47,073 nucleotides of DNA, from positions 1 to 47,073 of the forward strand of contig CAZVKG010000023.1 of assembly GCA_964627665.1 (NCBI GenBank), written 5' to 3'. This DNA is from UBA1351 sp964627665. Lineage in GTDB: Bacteria > Bacillota > Clostridia > Lachnospirales > Vallitaleaceae. The notes under the pieces were generated by a model. That model ran no database searches. It was given only the letters and a program-made list of their open reading frames with translations, and was not told where the DNA came from. The position numbers were made by a program, and so were the translations under genes. This document shows positions 23,202 to 32,480 of this stretch, in pieces. Positions within the stretch are counted from its first letter, which is position 1, and every line of letters starts with the position of its first letter.

Positions 23202-24126
23202 ATCGTCCCTCTGAATAATACATTCCTTGTCTTAAGTCATTTTCGGTTAGTTGTTCGATAATCATATTATATACTTTCCACCAACTTGTATCCCAATTGG
23301 AGAATACAGAATCATCCTTCGGTATTCTAGAAACAAGTCTTGCGATGGCTATGTTCGGATTTAAATATGTAATAAAGTGTATAGCACGTTGAATGTAGTC
23401 GTTTATATCACCAACTATGATTTTACCATCTAAATATTCTTTTTCATAGATGCTATCTTTTGCAATGTATAAAGAATGTAATTTTACAATATCCGTATGA
23501 ACATCATTTATTAAATTTACAGTGTTTTTAACATCTTCTATTGATGTCCCCGGTAAATTCAAAATAAGATGGGTACACAAGTTAAAGCCATAAGACTTAA
23601 TTCGTAGTGCAGCTTCTTTATAATCTGCAACAGAGTGCCCACGATTAATCGATTTTAAAACATCATCATTGGCAATTTGTAAACCTAGTTCAAAGGTTAT
23701 ATGTATATGATTTTGTTCTTGTACCTTCTTTAGAGCAAGTAAATATTCATCAGGCAGGGTGTCAGGACGTGTTGCTATATCAATTCCTACTAAATCACAT
23801 TCAATGGCTTCATTTACATAAGCTAAAAAAGTTTTTATCGGCATATAAGTATTTGTATAGTTCTGAAAATAGCCAATAAACTTTTTGGCCTTATATCGCT
23901 TCATCATTTTAAGTCGGGCTGCATTGATTTGGTCTTTAACAGGAATCATATCTGCATGTGCTTCAAATCCCGTACCTTTCGCACTACAAAAAGAACATCC
24001 CTTTCGTCCCTTACTACCATCTCGATTAGGACATGTCGATGGAATATTAATCGGACATTTATAGGTTTTTGCATCGTATTTATTTGTAAGATATTCATTA
24101 TATGAATAAAATCTAGGTTCTGACAT
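23191..24126 (-). CDS. TIGR01212 (YhcC) family radical SAM protein
   Basis: 311 residues. The cluster cysteines are Cys32, Cys44 and Cys47 in TCPNRDGSKGRKGCSFCS, the long-spaced CX11CX2C form typical of this family. Family segments KFIGYFQNYTNTYMP, IATRPDTLPDEYL, ELGLQIANDDVL and THLILNLPGTS follow. It binds a 4Fe-4S cluster and cleaves SAM to make a radical; a tRNA modification has been suggested for relatives, but the substrate here is not established. It is the first gene of the minus operon that runs into the division genes. Confidence 0.88.
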   Translation of the reverse strand: MSEPRFYSYNEYLTNKYDAKTYKCPINIPSTCPNRDGSKGRKGCSFCSAKGTGFEAHADMIPVKDQINAARLKMMKRYKAKKFIGYFQNYTNTYMPIKTFLAYVNEAIECDLVGIDIATRPDTLPDEYLLALKKVQEQNHIHITFELGLQIANDDVLKSINRGHSVADYKEAALRIKSYGFNLCTHLILNLPGTSIEDVKNTVNLINDVHTDIVKLHSLYIAKDSIYEKEYLDGKIIVGDINDYIQRAIHFITYLNPNIAIARLVSRIPKDDSVFSNWDTSWWKVYNMIIEQLTENDLRQGMYYSEGRYGK

Positions 24127-24289
24127 GATAACACTTCTTTCTCTGGTTGATCAAAGGATAACTTATTTAAGTCTAAAACAAATAAACGAAAATATTTCGA
24201 TTTATAAAAAGGATTTGTACATTTTTCATAGAATACATATATATACTAATCGATTAACCAGTCCATTTATTATTAAGGAGGAGATTACC

Positions 24290-24706
24290 ATGATACAAGT
24301 AATTCCAGGTGATACAGGTGAGGGAAAAACAAAAGAGCTAATCGAAGCAGCAAATTCAAAATTAAATGAAACAAATGGAAATATCGTTTATATTGATGCT
24401 GATAATACACATATGTATGATCTCAAGCATGAAATTCGATATATAAACATTTCCGAATTTCCGATTAATAATTATCATGAATTCTTTGGTTTTATGTGCG
24501 GTATTTTATCAGAAGATAACGATATTGATTATATCTTCGTTGACGGTCTCTTGCGGATGGCGCACCTCAATCAAATTGATAATTCAGATGAATTAATTGA
24601 AAAGTTAAAATTGATTACGAATAAGTTTGGAATAAAACTTGTTGCAAGTATTAATTGTAAGCAAAAAAATCTACCTCAATTCCTTCAAGAATTTTCAATG
24701 GCTTAA
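24290..24706 (+). CDS. Small P-loop NTPase of unknown function
   Basis: ATG 24290 is chosen for AAGGAGGAG at 24275-24283; the frame is open back to 24125 without another good start. The 138-residue protein begins MIQVIPGDTGEGKTKELIEA, a Walker A motif at residues 7-14 (GxxGxGKT). It has a strand ending DYIFVDG (Walker B position) and a late KLVASINC strand. This is a minimal RecA/PilT-like core without extra domains. It is the only + gene between 9970 and 42143. It shares a terminator with mgsA. The function is unknown. Confidence 0.7.
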   Translation: MIQVIPGDTGEGKTKELIEAANSKLNETNGNIVYIDADNTHMYDLKHEIRYINISEFPINNYHEFFGFMCGILSEDNDIDYIFVDGLLRMAHLNQIDNSDELIEKLKLITNKFGIKLVASINCKQKNLPQFLQEFSMA

Positions 24707-24716
24707 GGCTGTTTGT

Positions 24717-24748
24717 AAAAAAGCTGGTGTCTAGTGACACCAGCTTTT
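24717..24748. terminator. Bidirectional intrinsic terminator
   Basis: AAAAAAGCTGGTGTC (24717-24731), loop TAGT, GACACCAGCTTTT (24736-24748). A 10-bp GC-rich stem flanked by A and T runs ends both the + P-loop gene and the minus mgsA gene. Confidence 0.9.
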
Positions 24749-24763
24749 ATTTATGCAACAAAG

Positions 24764-25159
24764 TCATCTTAATACATCGCGCCATTCAATATCTCCACGC
24801 TCAAGTGCACGTATTAGTAATTCTGCCGTTGCTAAATTTGTAGCAACAGGAATGTTATGTATGTCACAGAGTCGAATCAATGAACCCATTTCCGGTTCAT
24901 GTTCTTGGCGCGAAACAGGATCCCGTAAAAAAATCATTACATCAATTTGATTATGAGCAATTTGAGATCCTAATTGCTGAACCCCACCAAGATGTCCAGT
25001 TAAATATTTGTGTATATTTAAATTCGTCACTTCTTCAATTAACCGACCTGTCGTTCCCGTTGCATAAAGGTCATGTTTATGCAATATATTCCTATACGCA
25101 ATGCAAAAGTTTTGCATTAATTTTTTCTTGGTATCATGTGCTACTAATCCGATATTCAT
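24764..25159 (-). CDS. mgsA: Methylglyoxal synthase homologue lacking the catalytic aspartate
   Basis: 131 residues, full length for the family, which converts dihydroxyacetone phosphate to methylglyoxal. Recognisable blocks are NIGLVAHDTKKK, LYATGTTG (phosphate-binding), DVMIFLRDP, EHEPE with His87, and NIPVATNLATAEL. The motif SGPLGGDQQxG, whose Asp (E. coli Asp71) is the catalytic base, reads TGHLGGVQQLG: Val60 from GTT where GAT would give Asp. Asp101 (E. coli) is Glu90. The protein may be inactive or repurposed. It lies after rodA in the min/rod cluster. Confidence 0.85.
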   Translation of the reverse strand: MNIGLVAHDTKKKLMQNFCIAYRNILHKHDLYATGTTGRLIEEVTNLNIHKYLTGHLGGVQQLGSQIAHNQIDVMIFLRDPVSRQEHEPEMGSLIRLCDIHNIPVATNLATAELLIRALERGDIEWRDVLR

Positions 25160-25168
25160 AAGAACCCC

Positions 25169-26293
25169 CTATTTGTTAGTTTTTCGCTGAATACTTAAGT
25201 TAAGTATAAGACCTAACATAAGCATGTTGCTCCATAATGCACTTAAGCCATAACTTATAAATGGCAAAGGCAATCCAGTGTTTGGAACAATATTTGTCGT
25301 GACTCCAACATTAATAAACGTTTGAACTCCAAGGATGGCAACAAAGCCTGCACATAAAAGTTGCCCCATTAAATCTTTACTGTCTTTTGCAATATATAAT
25401 ATTCTTAACATCAAAGCTAATAGCAGTAACAATACAATAGAGCATCCGATGAACCCAAACTCTTCACCAATAATCGAGAAAATAAAATCCGTTTGTGATT
25501 CCGGCAAATAGTTGTATTGATTAAGCTTACCATTATATATTCCTTTTCCGAACAATTGCCCGGACCCAATTCCTTGAACTGAGTTTTGTGTTTGGAGAGC
25601 AATGGATAATTCATATTCCTCTGGATTAATCATAGCCATAATTCGCCCTAATTGGTTATTGCTTAGCAATATTTGTTCAGGTTGTTGTATATACCATAAT
25701 ACACCAAACATCATAATAATTGCAATCCCTACGAGAATAAAAATATAACGATATTTAATGCCTGCAGAAAACAACATAATAGCGAGTAAAAATAACAAAA
25801 CAAGCGCTGTGGACAAATCGGGTTGTTCGCGAATGAGCATCATAGGTATAATGATTAAGATACTTGCTCCAATCCACACAAATATTGAATTAACATGTTT
25901 CTGAAATTTATCAAAATATTTTGCTAAAACAATGACCATGAAAAATTTAGAAAGTTCACTGGGTTGAATGGTCATACTACCAATCTCTATCCATCGAACA
26001 GCACCGTTGACTTCTTTCCCAAACATTAACACAGCGACGAGCAGGCCAATATTCACAAGATAAATCGGAATAGCTAATTTCCCTAATAAATGATAATCAA
26101 AAAAAGAAAGAGTAATCATTAAAACCAAGCCGATGAAAAAACCGAACAACTGTCTTTGGGAGTAATAATCGGTTCCTTCGATACTGTTAATCCGAGTTGC
26201 GCTACCAATAACAAAATAACTCACCGTAATTAATAAGAATAAGAGAATTATGCTTAAAAAATCATAGCGCTTGTAATTATAACTACGAAACAT
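25169..26293 (-). CDS. rodA: Rod-shape SEDS peptidoglycan polymerase RodA
   Basis: 374 residues with about ten membrane helices. SEDS motifs are present: QPSELSKFFMVIVLAKYF, the DLSTALVLL loop, YLPESQTDFIFSIIGEEFGFIG and GLPLPFISYGLSALWSN. Together with the class B PBP encoded at 28252-31098 it makes lateral wall peptidoglycan. It follows minE by 9 bp. Assigned RodA rather than FtsW from the neighbourhood (minCDE, mrdA, mreCD). Confidence 0.9.
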   Translation of the reverse strand: MFRSYNYKRYDFLSIILLFLLITVSYFVIGSATRINSIEGTDYYSQRQLFGFFIGLVLMITLSFFDYHLLGKLAIPIYLVNIGLLVAVLMFGKEVNGAVRWIEIGSMTIQPSELSKFFMVIVLAKYFDKFQKHVNSIFVWIGASILIIIPMMLIREQPDLSTALVLLFLLAIMLFSAGIKYRYIFILVGIAIIMMFGVLWYIQQPEQILLSNNQLGRIMAMINPEEYELSIALQTQNSVQGIGSGQLFGKGIYNGKLNQYNYLPESQTDFIFSIIGEEFGFIGCSIVLLLLLALMLRILYIAKDSKDLMGQLLCAGFVAILGVQTFINVGVTTNIVPNTGLPLPFISYGLSALWSNMLMLGLILNLSIQRKTNK

Positions 26294-26302
26294 ATATTGC
26301 CT

Positions 26303-26572
26303 CTATCCCTTTGGTTTTTTAATATTGGTTATTGGTATATTCGCATAAAGAGCCGGTACAACATTTCCGGAGGTATCTGAACGCGTTGAACCCACTTTTA
26401 ACTCCAATTCACCTTCATCAAAATCCATATATTTACTGATTGTTTGTAAAATATCAGCGCGCATCATTTCTAATACGTCAGTTGAACAATTAACTCGATC
26501 ATGAATTAAAACCAACTTCAAACGATCTTTTGCTACCGCCTTAGAGGTTTTCTTCCTTGAAAAAAATCCCAT
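26303..26572 (-). CDS. minE: Cell division topological factor MinE
   Basis: 89 residues. The anti-MinCD segment (AKDRLKLVLIHDRVNC) and the dimerisation part (ELELKVGSTRSDTSGNV) match MinE. It drives MinD off the membrane and so sets the division site. It follows minD by 12 bp. Confidence 0.92.
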   Translation of the reverse strand: MGFFSRKKTSKAVAKDRLKLVLIHDRVNCSTDVLEMMRADILQTISKYMDFDEGELELKVGSTRSDTSGNVVPALYANIPITNIKKPKG

Positions 26573-26584
26573 TATTCCACCTTC

Positions 26585-27382
26585 CTAACCTTTCATTCCC
26601 ATTATTGTACGTAATTTACCCAAAAATCCTGTTGGAGTTTCTAAATCTAAATATGGCACTTCTTCGCCTGTAATTCGCTTACACATATTAATATAAGCTT
26701 TTCCCGGAATGGTGTTCTCATTTGCTACGATAGGATCACCTGTATTTGTTGAGATAACAATATTTTCATCATCAGGCATAATTCCTATTAAATCAATGGC
26801 TAAAATTTCAATAACGTCATCAATACCCATCATATCTCCACGTTTAACCATGTCATATCGTATACGATTAACGACAAGTCGAATATCTCGAATTTCATTT
26901 GCTTCGAGTAATCCAATAATACGATCTGCATCACGAATCGCCGAAACTTCCGGCGTTGTTACTACAATTGCTCGATCAGCCGCAGCAATGGCATTCTTAA
27001 AGCCTTGCTCAATACCAGCGGGACAATCAATAATAATATAATCATAATCTTCTTTTAATGTTTCGCATAAATCTTTCATTTGCTGGGGAGAAACTGCATC
27101 TTTATCCCGTGTTTGTGCTGCAGGAAGCAAATACAAAGTTGGATTTTTTTTATCTTTTATAAGTCCTTGACTTATTTTACAACTGCCTTCAATAACATCA
27201 ATCAAATTATAAACAATTCTATTCTCGAGGCCCATGACTACATCAAGATTACGTAATCCGATATCAGCATCGATTAATACAACTTTTTTTCCCAGCATAG
27301 CTAATCCGGTTCCGATATTAGCACTCGTTGTTGTCTTACCAACACCGCCTTTTCCTGATGTGATTACAATAACTTCACTCAT
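26585..27382 (-). CDS. minD: Septum site-determining ATPase MinD
   Basis: 265 residues. The deviant Walker A motif is GKGGVGKTT (10-18), the switch region is DADIGLRNLD and the adenine-binding part is VTTPEVSAIRDADR. The C-terminal amphipathic membrane-targeting helix is FLGKLRTIMGMKG. Forms the Min system with flanking minC and minE. Confidence 0.95.
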   Translation of the reverse strand: MSEVIVITSGKGGVGKTTTSANIGTGLAMLGKKVVLIDADIGLRNLDVVMGLENRIVYNLIDVIEGSCKISQGLIKDKKNPTLYLLPAAQTRDKDAVSPQQMKDLCETLKEDYDYIIIDCPAGIEQGFKNAIAAADRAIVVTTPEVSAIRDADRIIGLLEANEIRDIRLVVNRIRYDMVKRGDMMGIDDVIEILAIDLIGIMPDDENIVISTNTGDPIVANENTIPGKAYINMCKRITGEEVPYLDLETPTGFLGKLRTIMGMKG

Positions 27383-27400
27383 TTAATTCGCTCCTTCTAT

Positions 27401-28159
27401 CTAGTTTGTTTCATTAATTAAATCTCTATAGACCTGATTATGTATATTCTCTATAACGATACGTCCGTCTTCTTCATATGCAATCTGAGCTTCACCCGAC
27501 TTCGAACTCACAGTAGGTTGATCAGATGCTCGACCAATGGCATTACCTATTCTAAGTTGAATGGGGTTCATGTCTAAAGCAAATACAAATCCCTTTTGCT
27601 GAGGATCAAGACCAGCTTGAACCACACCTTTTAATCGCCCTAAAACAATAACTTTACCGCCGGATTCTATTCTCGAACCATTATTCACATCACCTAAGAT
27701 GACAACATGACTTTTGGTGACAATTTGTTGTCCTGAACGAAGATTTGAAAAATGAAAGACAATTTGCTCATCTTGCTCGCGGAACTTTTGTGCTTGAAGA
27801 CGTAATTGTGATTCTAGTTGTTCAATATAATCTTTATAAGCCTTTATTTTAGGTTCAATCGAATCATTGGCAACTTTTTCAATACGTTCCTCAACACGGT
27901 CAAAATCAAATTCTTTATGAAGTGAACAAATTATTTGAAGATTTGTCTCATCAGATACTAATTGCGAGAGTTGATCTATTTCCTTCGAAGTGAGTTTTTT
28001 TCCTTCAAAAGAGAGCACAACTTTGCTGTTGCCAAAAAAATTTTTGCCATCAATTAATTTCCGTTTTAGCTCCTCATATATCAAATCAAACGTTGATTGC
28101 TCATCGATATGTATTGATAATCCGAATTGATTCCCTTTGATTAGAATATTATCCTTCAT
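27401..28159 (-). CDS. minC: Septum site-determining protein MinC
   Basis: 252 residues. An N-terminal FtsZ-inhibiting domain (about 1-110) is joined by a helical linker (QLESQLRLQAQKFREQ) to the C-terminal beta-helix (SGQQIVTKSHVVILGDVNNG, GGKVIVLGRLKG, FVFALDMNPIQLRIGNAIGR). First gene of minCDE-rodA-mgsA, preceded by a 92-bp gap with a promoter-like -10. Confidence 0.93.
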   Translation of the reverse strand: MKDNILIKGNQFGLSIHIDEQSTFDLIYEELKRKLIDGKNFFGNSKVVLSFEGKKLTSKEIDQLSQLVSDETNLQIICSLHKEFDFDRVEERIEKVANDSIEPKIKAYKDYIEQLESQLRLQAQKFREQDEQIVFHFSNLRSGQQIVTKSHVVILGDVNNGSRIESGGKVIVLGRLKGVVQAGLDPQQKGFVFALDMNPIQLRIGNAIGRASDQPTVSSKSGEAQIAYEEDGRIVIENIHNQVYRDLINETN

Positions 28160-28204
28160 AAATTACCTCGTTTTTTTTGCTAAGGTGTTTATACCTTATT
28201 TCAT

Positions 28205-28210
28205 ATTATA
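28205..28210 (-). promoter_or_regulatory. Putative -10 box for minCDE
   Basis: A consensus TATAAT on the minus strand, preceded by TATG (partly extended -10), 45 bp upstream of the minC start. No well spaced -35 box is seen, so only the -10 is given. Confidence 0.35.
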
Positions 28211-28251
28211 CATAAAAACAAAAACAATGTATAGATAAATCTTAAAATGTT

Positions 28252-31098
28252 TTAATTCTCCTCTGAAATAATTGTCTCTATAGTATTTTCGCCCATATAG
28301 TTAAAAGTAGAATCTTTTTTGTAAATATCATAGTAGGCAGCATATAAATCCCGTGTTACCGTTCCGACAATAAAGCCGGATGAAAAATTAGCTGTATAAC
28401 TATACGGAATAACAACAGTTATAGCAATTTCAGGTGCCTCTGCTGGTGCAAAAGAACCAAAAACTGCATGGGAAGCCCGTGATTTATTCTCTTGTGCACT
28501 TCCGGTCTTGCCGGCTACTGTAAGAGGAAAATTCGCATAAAAACTTCTTGCAGTTCCCCGAGAACCTGATGTGACTTCAACCATACCCTTCTGAACAAGT
28601 CGAATAGTTTCTTCGCTAAAGTTGTTATCCTTGGTTACCGTAGGTTCATTAATTTCGTAAACAGACCCATCTGAATTATATATGCGATCAATCAGCGTTA
28701 ATTCATATAATGTTCCGCCATTTGCCATGGTTGCAATATATCTAGCAATTTGTGTTGGTGTATATGAATTGTACTCTTGCCCCATGGCTGCGGTTACCGG
28801 GTTCGGGAAACCCGTCGTTGTGTTACCGGGTAATGATGGTGGTGATTCAGTTAGCTCAATGCCTGTAACTGAATCTAATCCAAACATGGCTGCATATTCT
28901 GACAATTTATTGGTTCCGAGTTTTGCATTATAACTACCATCTTCGCTTATTCCCATACGATAACCCACTTCATTAAAAAAGGAGTTACAACTTACAGCAA
29001 TTGCAGTAACAACATTAATACTTCCATGTTGCCCACCACTTGCTGCAATCCAGCATGCAACAGACGGTGAAACCTTTGTAAAATGACCGGTACAGTTGAA
29101 ATGGGTATGCTCTTCAATAATCCCTTCTTCAAGACCGGCAACAGCAGAAACCATCTTAAAGGTTGAACCAGGTGCCGTTTTCCCTTGGGTTGCGATTGGG
29201 TATAAGGGTCGACTCGGGTCATTTAATAGATCTTGATAATAATTATAGTCTGAAATTCGATTATTGTCATAACTTGGATAGTTAACAAGAGCAAGTACAG
29301 CTCCGGTATTGACATCCGTTATTACAGCGCCTCCTGTCGAAGGATCTAGCGCCACTTGCTGAGGTGTCAACTCAATATTAGCAATGACCTCTTTCATAAA
29401 ATTCAAGGCGGTAATTTTGCGCGTTGATAAGGCGTCATACCGAATCTCATCAAATTCAATAAGATCCGTTTCCATCAACATTTTGGATAAGTCAATATAT
29501 GAAAATTCTTCATTTTCGATCATCTCAAGGAAAATATTTAACTGAAACTGATAGCGCTCTACATAATCACCTAAAATAATTTGCTCCATTAAGTATAGAT
29601 ATAGGTCATTGTCGCTTATATTATCTCCATCAATAAACAGGTCTTCACTATATTTTTCAAATTGAAGATAATTTTCTTTAATGTAATAGTTTAGCAATCC
29701 TCTAAAACTTATAATCTGGTTATCATAATCCAAAAAACCACTGCTACTTGTATGATTGTTTTGTAATAATCCATCACTTGCAAGTGTATTTAATATGTAG
29801 TTATTGTATCGAGATAAGCTTTCATTCTTAGTCGTATCACTCGTTTCAAGTTGGTTGCTTATATTCTCAATTCGGGTATTACGATATGCCTGAAACTCTT
29901 TTAAAATCGTATACGTTGATGGGTCATTGTCTGTTGACGTCAATATTCGTTCAAGATCAATGGTTTTATTTTCAAACAATGAATAATATACTTCCCATAG
30001 CTCAGGAACGCGCACTTCCCCATAAGAAGGCCGTCTTAAGACGAGTTTTTCTGAGATTAAATGTGCTAATTGTTTAACTAGAATTTCTTCTGTCTTTTTC
30101 TGCAGTTCTAAGTCGAGTGTTAAATATACATCTTTTCCCGCAACAGGATCAATTTGTTCAATTATATTCATGGTACGGCCAAGATTATCAACTTCCACTG
30201 TTTGCTTCCCATCTTGTGCATGAAGATACAACTCCATCGACTTTTCTATTCCTATTCGTCCGATAATATCATTTTGATCGTATCCGTAGGCTTCATAATC
30301 TTCAAGTGCATCCTCACTTATTCGGCCGGTATATCCTAAAATATGTGACATAAGCTCGGGATATAGATATTTACGAACAGGATCTTCAACAATGGTTACT
30401 CCGGGTAAAGTATCTTTATTTTCTTTTAATTCGGCTAAAGATTCAAGACTGATATCAATCGCAATTTCTTGAGGAATAAACTTATAGTAAGCTTTTTTCC
30501 ACAGTGCATAGCGTATCGACAGTAAATCGATAAGCTCACGTTGACTAATATTTTTCTCCTCGATTTCCTTTTCATCTATAGCAAAAAAAGTCGAGCTACA
30601 GAGATATTCAACAATCTCATCTGGAGTTTGATCTAAAGTAAAATCCGGATCTTTTGCGATTTGGCTTGCATAAATATCTTTTAAAAAACGTGTAAGTTGA
30701 CTTTGACTCTCCTTATATTGGTAAATTCCGTCATTATTTACGTATAATGGAAATTCAATGCTTAGTTGATCTCCATTTTTATTAAGAATCCGAATCATAG
30801 TTAACAGTAATTGATTACGGTCAACCGCATAAACACTATTATCATATTTCACGGTATAAGCAATTTCATTTACTGCGAGAGGCGTACCTTTTCTATCATA
30901 GATAACTCCACGTTGTCCTTTGATATCAATCTCCCTTAGAATACTAAGTTCAAATTCTTCATCTAATCGGCTTCCGTTAATAATCTGAAGTTCAAATAAT
31001 CTTGATAAAAGTATGGATATCATAAAAATAAGAACGAGGCTTAATACAAAAAGTCGATGGGTTAAAAAAGTATAAATATATTTAATAATCTCCTTCAT
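28252..31098 (-). CDS. mrdA: Class B penicillin-binding protein 2 (elongasome transpeptidase)
   Basis: The start ATG 31098 has GGGGAGG 9 nt upstream; the open frame to 31161 is inside mreD. The 948-residue protein has an N-terminal helix, a PBP dimerisation domain with RGVIYDRKGTPLAVNE, and a transpeptidase domain: STFK with Ser645, SCN 703-705 and KTGS 864-867. A large Asp/Asn/Tyr-rich insertion (about 370-600) separates the two, as in other long clostridial PBP2 proteins. It works with RodA. Its start overlaps the mreD end by 17 bp. Confidence 0.92.
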   Translation of the reverse strand: MKEIIKYIYTFLTHRLFVLSLVLIFMISILLSRLFELQIINGSRLDEEFELSILREIDIKGQRGVIYDRKGTPLAVNEIAYTVKYDNSVYAVDRNQLLLTMIRILNKNGDQLSIEFPLYVNNDGIYQYKESQSQLTRFLKDIYASQIAKDPDFTLDQTPDEIVEYLCSSTFFAIDEKEIEEKNISQRELIDLLSIRYALWKKAYYKFIPQEIAIDISLESLAELKENKDTLPGVTIVEDPVRKYLYPELMSHILGYTGRISEDALEDYEAYGYDQNDIIGRIGIEKSMELYLHAQDGKQTVEVDNLGRTMNIIEQIDPVAGKDVYLTLDLELQKKTEEILVKQLAHLISEKLVLRRPSYGEVRVPELWEVYYSLFENKTIDLERILTSTDNDPSTYTILKEFQAYRNTRIENISNQLETSDTTKNESLSRYNNYILNTLASDGLLQNNHTSSSGFLDYDNQIISFRGLLNYYIKENYLQFEKYSEDLFIDGDNISDNDLYLYLMEQIILGDYVERYQFQLNIFLEMIENEEFSYIDLSKMLMETDLIEFDEIRYDALSTRKITALNFMKEVIANIELTPQQVALDPSTGGAVITDVNTGAVLALVNYPSYDNNRISDYNYYQDLLNDPSRPLYPIATQGKTAPGSTFKMVSAVAGLEEGIIEEHTHFNCTGHFTKVSPSVACWIAASGGQHGSINVVTAIAVSCNSFFNEVGYRMGISEDGSYNAKLGTNKLSEYAAMFGLDSVTGIELTESPPSLPGNTTTGFPNPVTAAMGQEYNSYTPTQIARYIATMANGGTLYELTLIDRIYNSDGSVYEINEPTVTKDNNFSEETIRLVQKGMVEVTSGSRGTARSFYANFPLTVAGKTGSAQENKSRASHAVFGSFAPAEAPEIAITVVIPYSYTANFSSGFIVGTVTRDLYAAYYDIYKKDSTFNYMGENTIETIISEEN

Positions 31099-31621
31099 TG
31101 AATGTTTCCTCCCCTTTTCGTTTCTGCTTATGATAATTACGCAAAAAATTATAATATACAATATAAATTCTATAAAAAATCACACCCATGAATACAGTAT
31201 ATGTAACTTCAGGGGCAATAATATATCCAAAATAATAGCCAAGGTCTAATCGCCCACGAAATAAATATGTAAAAATAAAAATAACTAAATTATAAAAAAG
31301 ATCGGATAAACCGATAAGGATAAGCGGTATTACCATGCTTTCCGCATAATAATTACGATACAAATATCCGGCAACATAAGCAATTGACGCATATATAAGA
31401 ACATAAAACCCGACAACACCCCCAAATTGAATGTCTTGTATTAAGCCAAAGAAGATGGCATATACTAATCCTTCCTTTCTTCCCATCAAAGCACTTAGTG
31501 AAACAATGGTAACAATGAAAAGGTTCGGTGTCGTATTATTTATGCTTAAGTGTTGAAAAAGAGTGGTTTGAAATACACTAATTAGTATGATGATCAATGC
31601 GGTTAAACTTTTTTTTAACAT
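31082..31621 (-). CDS. mreD: Rod shape-determining membrane protein MreD
   Basis: 179 residues with five or six membrane helices and MreD-type features (NTTPNLFIVTIVSLSALMGRKEG, FGLIQDIQFGGVVGFYVL). Part of the elongasome with MreC, RodA and PBP2. It overlaps mrdA at its 3' end. Confidence 0.85.
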   Translation of the reverse strand: MLKKSLTALIIILISVFQTTLFQHLSINNTTPNLFIVTIVSLSALMGRKEGLVYAIFFGLIQDIQFGGVVGFYVLIYASIAYVAGYLYRNYYAESMVIPLILIGLSDLFYNLVIFIFTYLFRGRLDLGYYFGYIIAPEVTYTVFMGVIFYRIYIVYYNFLRNYHKQKRKGEETFNEGDY

Positions 31622-31630
31622 AGTATCCTC

Positions 31631-32467
31631 TTAATCTATTGCTTTTAAATTAATAACAAGAACTTCTTCTAAATGTTTAAAATCAACAACCGGTTCAAGT
31701 ATGGCCGTTTTTGTTAACTTATTCGGATTTGATTCAATACGTTTAACATATCCTATTAAGATTCCCGGTGGAAAATATTCACCTAAATGTGACGTGACAA
31801 TTTCGTCTCCTTCAATGATATTAACGTCTTCATGGATATCTTCAATGAGACAAAGTCCCTGATCACCTAGTTTTTTGTCGCCACTTACTGTTGCAATGTC
31901 GGATGTTCGAATGATTTTTGCACTTACACTTGAGGTATCGTCAATAATCGAACGCACTTTTGAATAGTTTGGAGCAACTTCAATCACTCGACCAACAAGA
32001 CCGCTTCCGGCCATTACAATCATATTCACTTCAAGTCCTTCATCGCTTCCTTTATCAATTATAAAAACTTCATACCAATTACCGGGATCTTTTCCGATAA
32101 CTCTTGCACCTATTTTCGGATAATCCGCATATTGTTGATCAAGTTCATATAATTCACGCAAACGCTCCAATTCTACCTTGTCCAATTCTAACAGTTTGTT
32201 TTCATACCGTAATTGGTCGACTTCTTCTGTAAGTGTTGCGTTCATTATCTCTAGTTCATTGATGTTTTTAACAAAATCCACTTTATCTTTGACCCAATCG
32301 CCAAAATAGGTTGCTCCTTTTTGAAACGGGATGATCACATAGGTAATACTCTGTTCAATAGGTGACGTGGATTGACGTAATTCCCATGTAAATACCATGG
32401 ATATAGAAGAAATGATAAATAATATAATCATGAAGTTTTTTATCGTGAATTGTGAATGTCGCTTCAT
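31631..32467 (-). CDS. mreC: Rod shape-determining protein MreC
   Basis: 278 residues: one membrane helix (about 10-26), a coiled coil (NELEIMNATLTEEVDQLRYE and on) and a double beta-barrel (ARVIGKDPGNWYEVFIIDKG, GLVGRVIEVAPNYSKVRSI, TSHLGEYFPPGILIGYV). The gene normally just upstream, mreB, is absent; only 13 bp separate mreC from radC. Confidence 0.92.
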   Translation of the reverse strand: MKRHSQFTIKNFMIILFIISSISMVFTWELRQSTSPIEQSITYVIIPFQKGATYFGDWVKDKVDFVKNINELEIMNATLTEEVDQLRYENKLLELDKVELERLRELYELDQQYADYPKIGARVIGKDPGNWYEVFIIDKGSDEGLEVNMIVMAGSGLVGRVIEVAPNYSKVRSIIDDTSSVSAKIIRTSDIATVSGDKKLGDQGLCLIEDIHEDVNIIEGDEIVTSHLGEYFPPGILIGYVKRIESNPNKLTKTAILEPVVDFKHLEEVLVINLKAID

Positions 32468-32480
32468 AGTTCCTCCTAGG

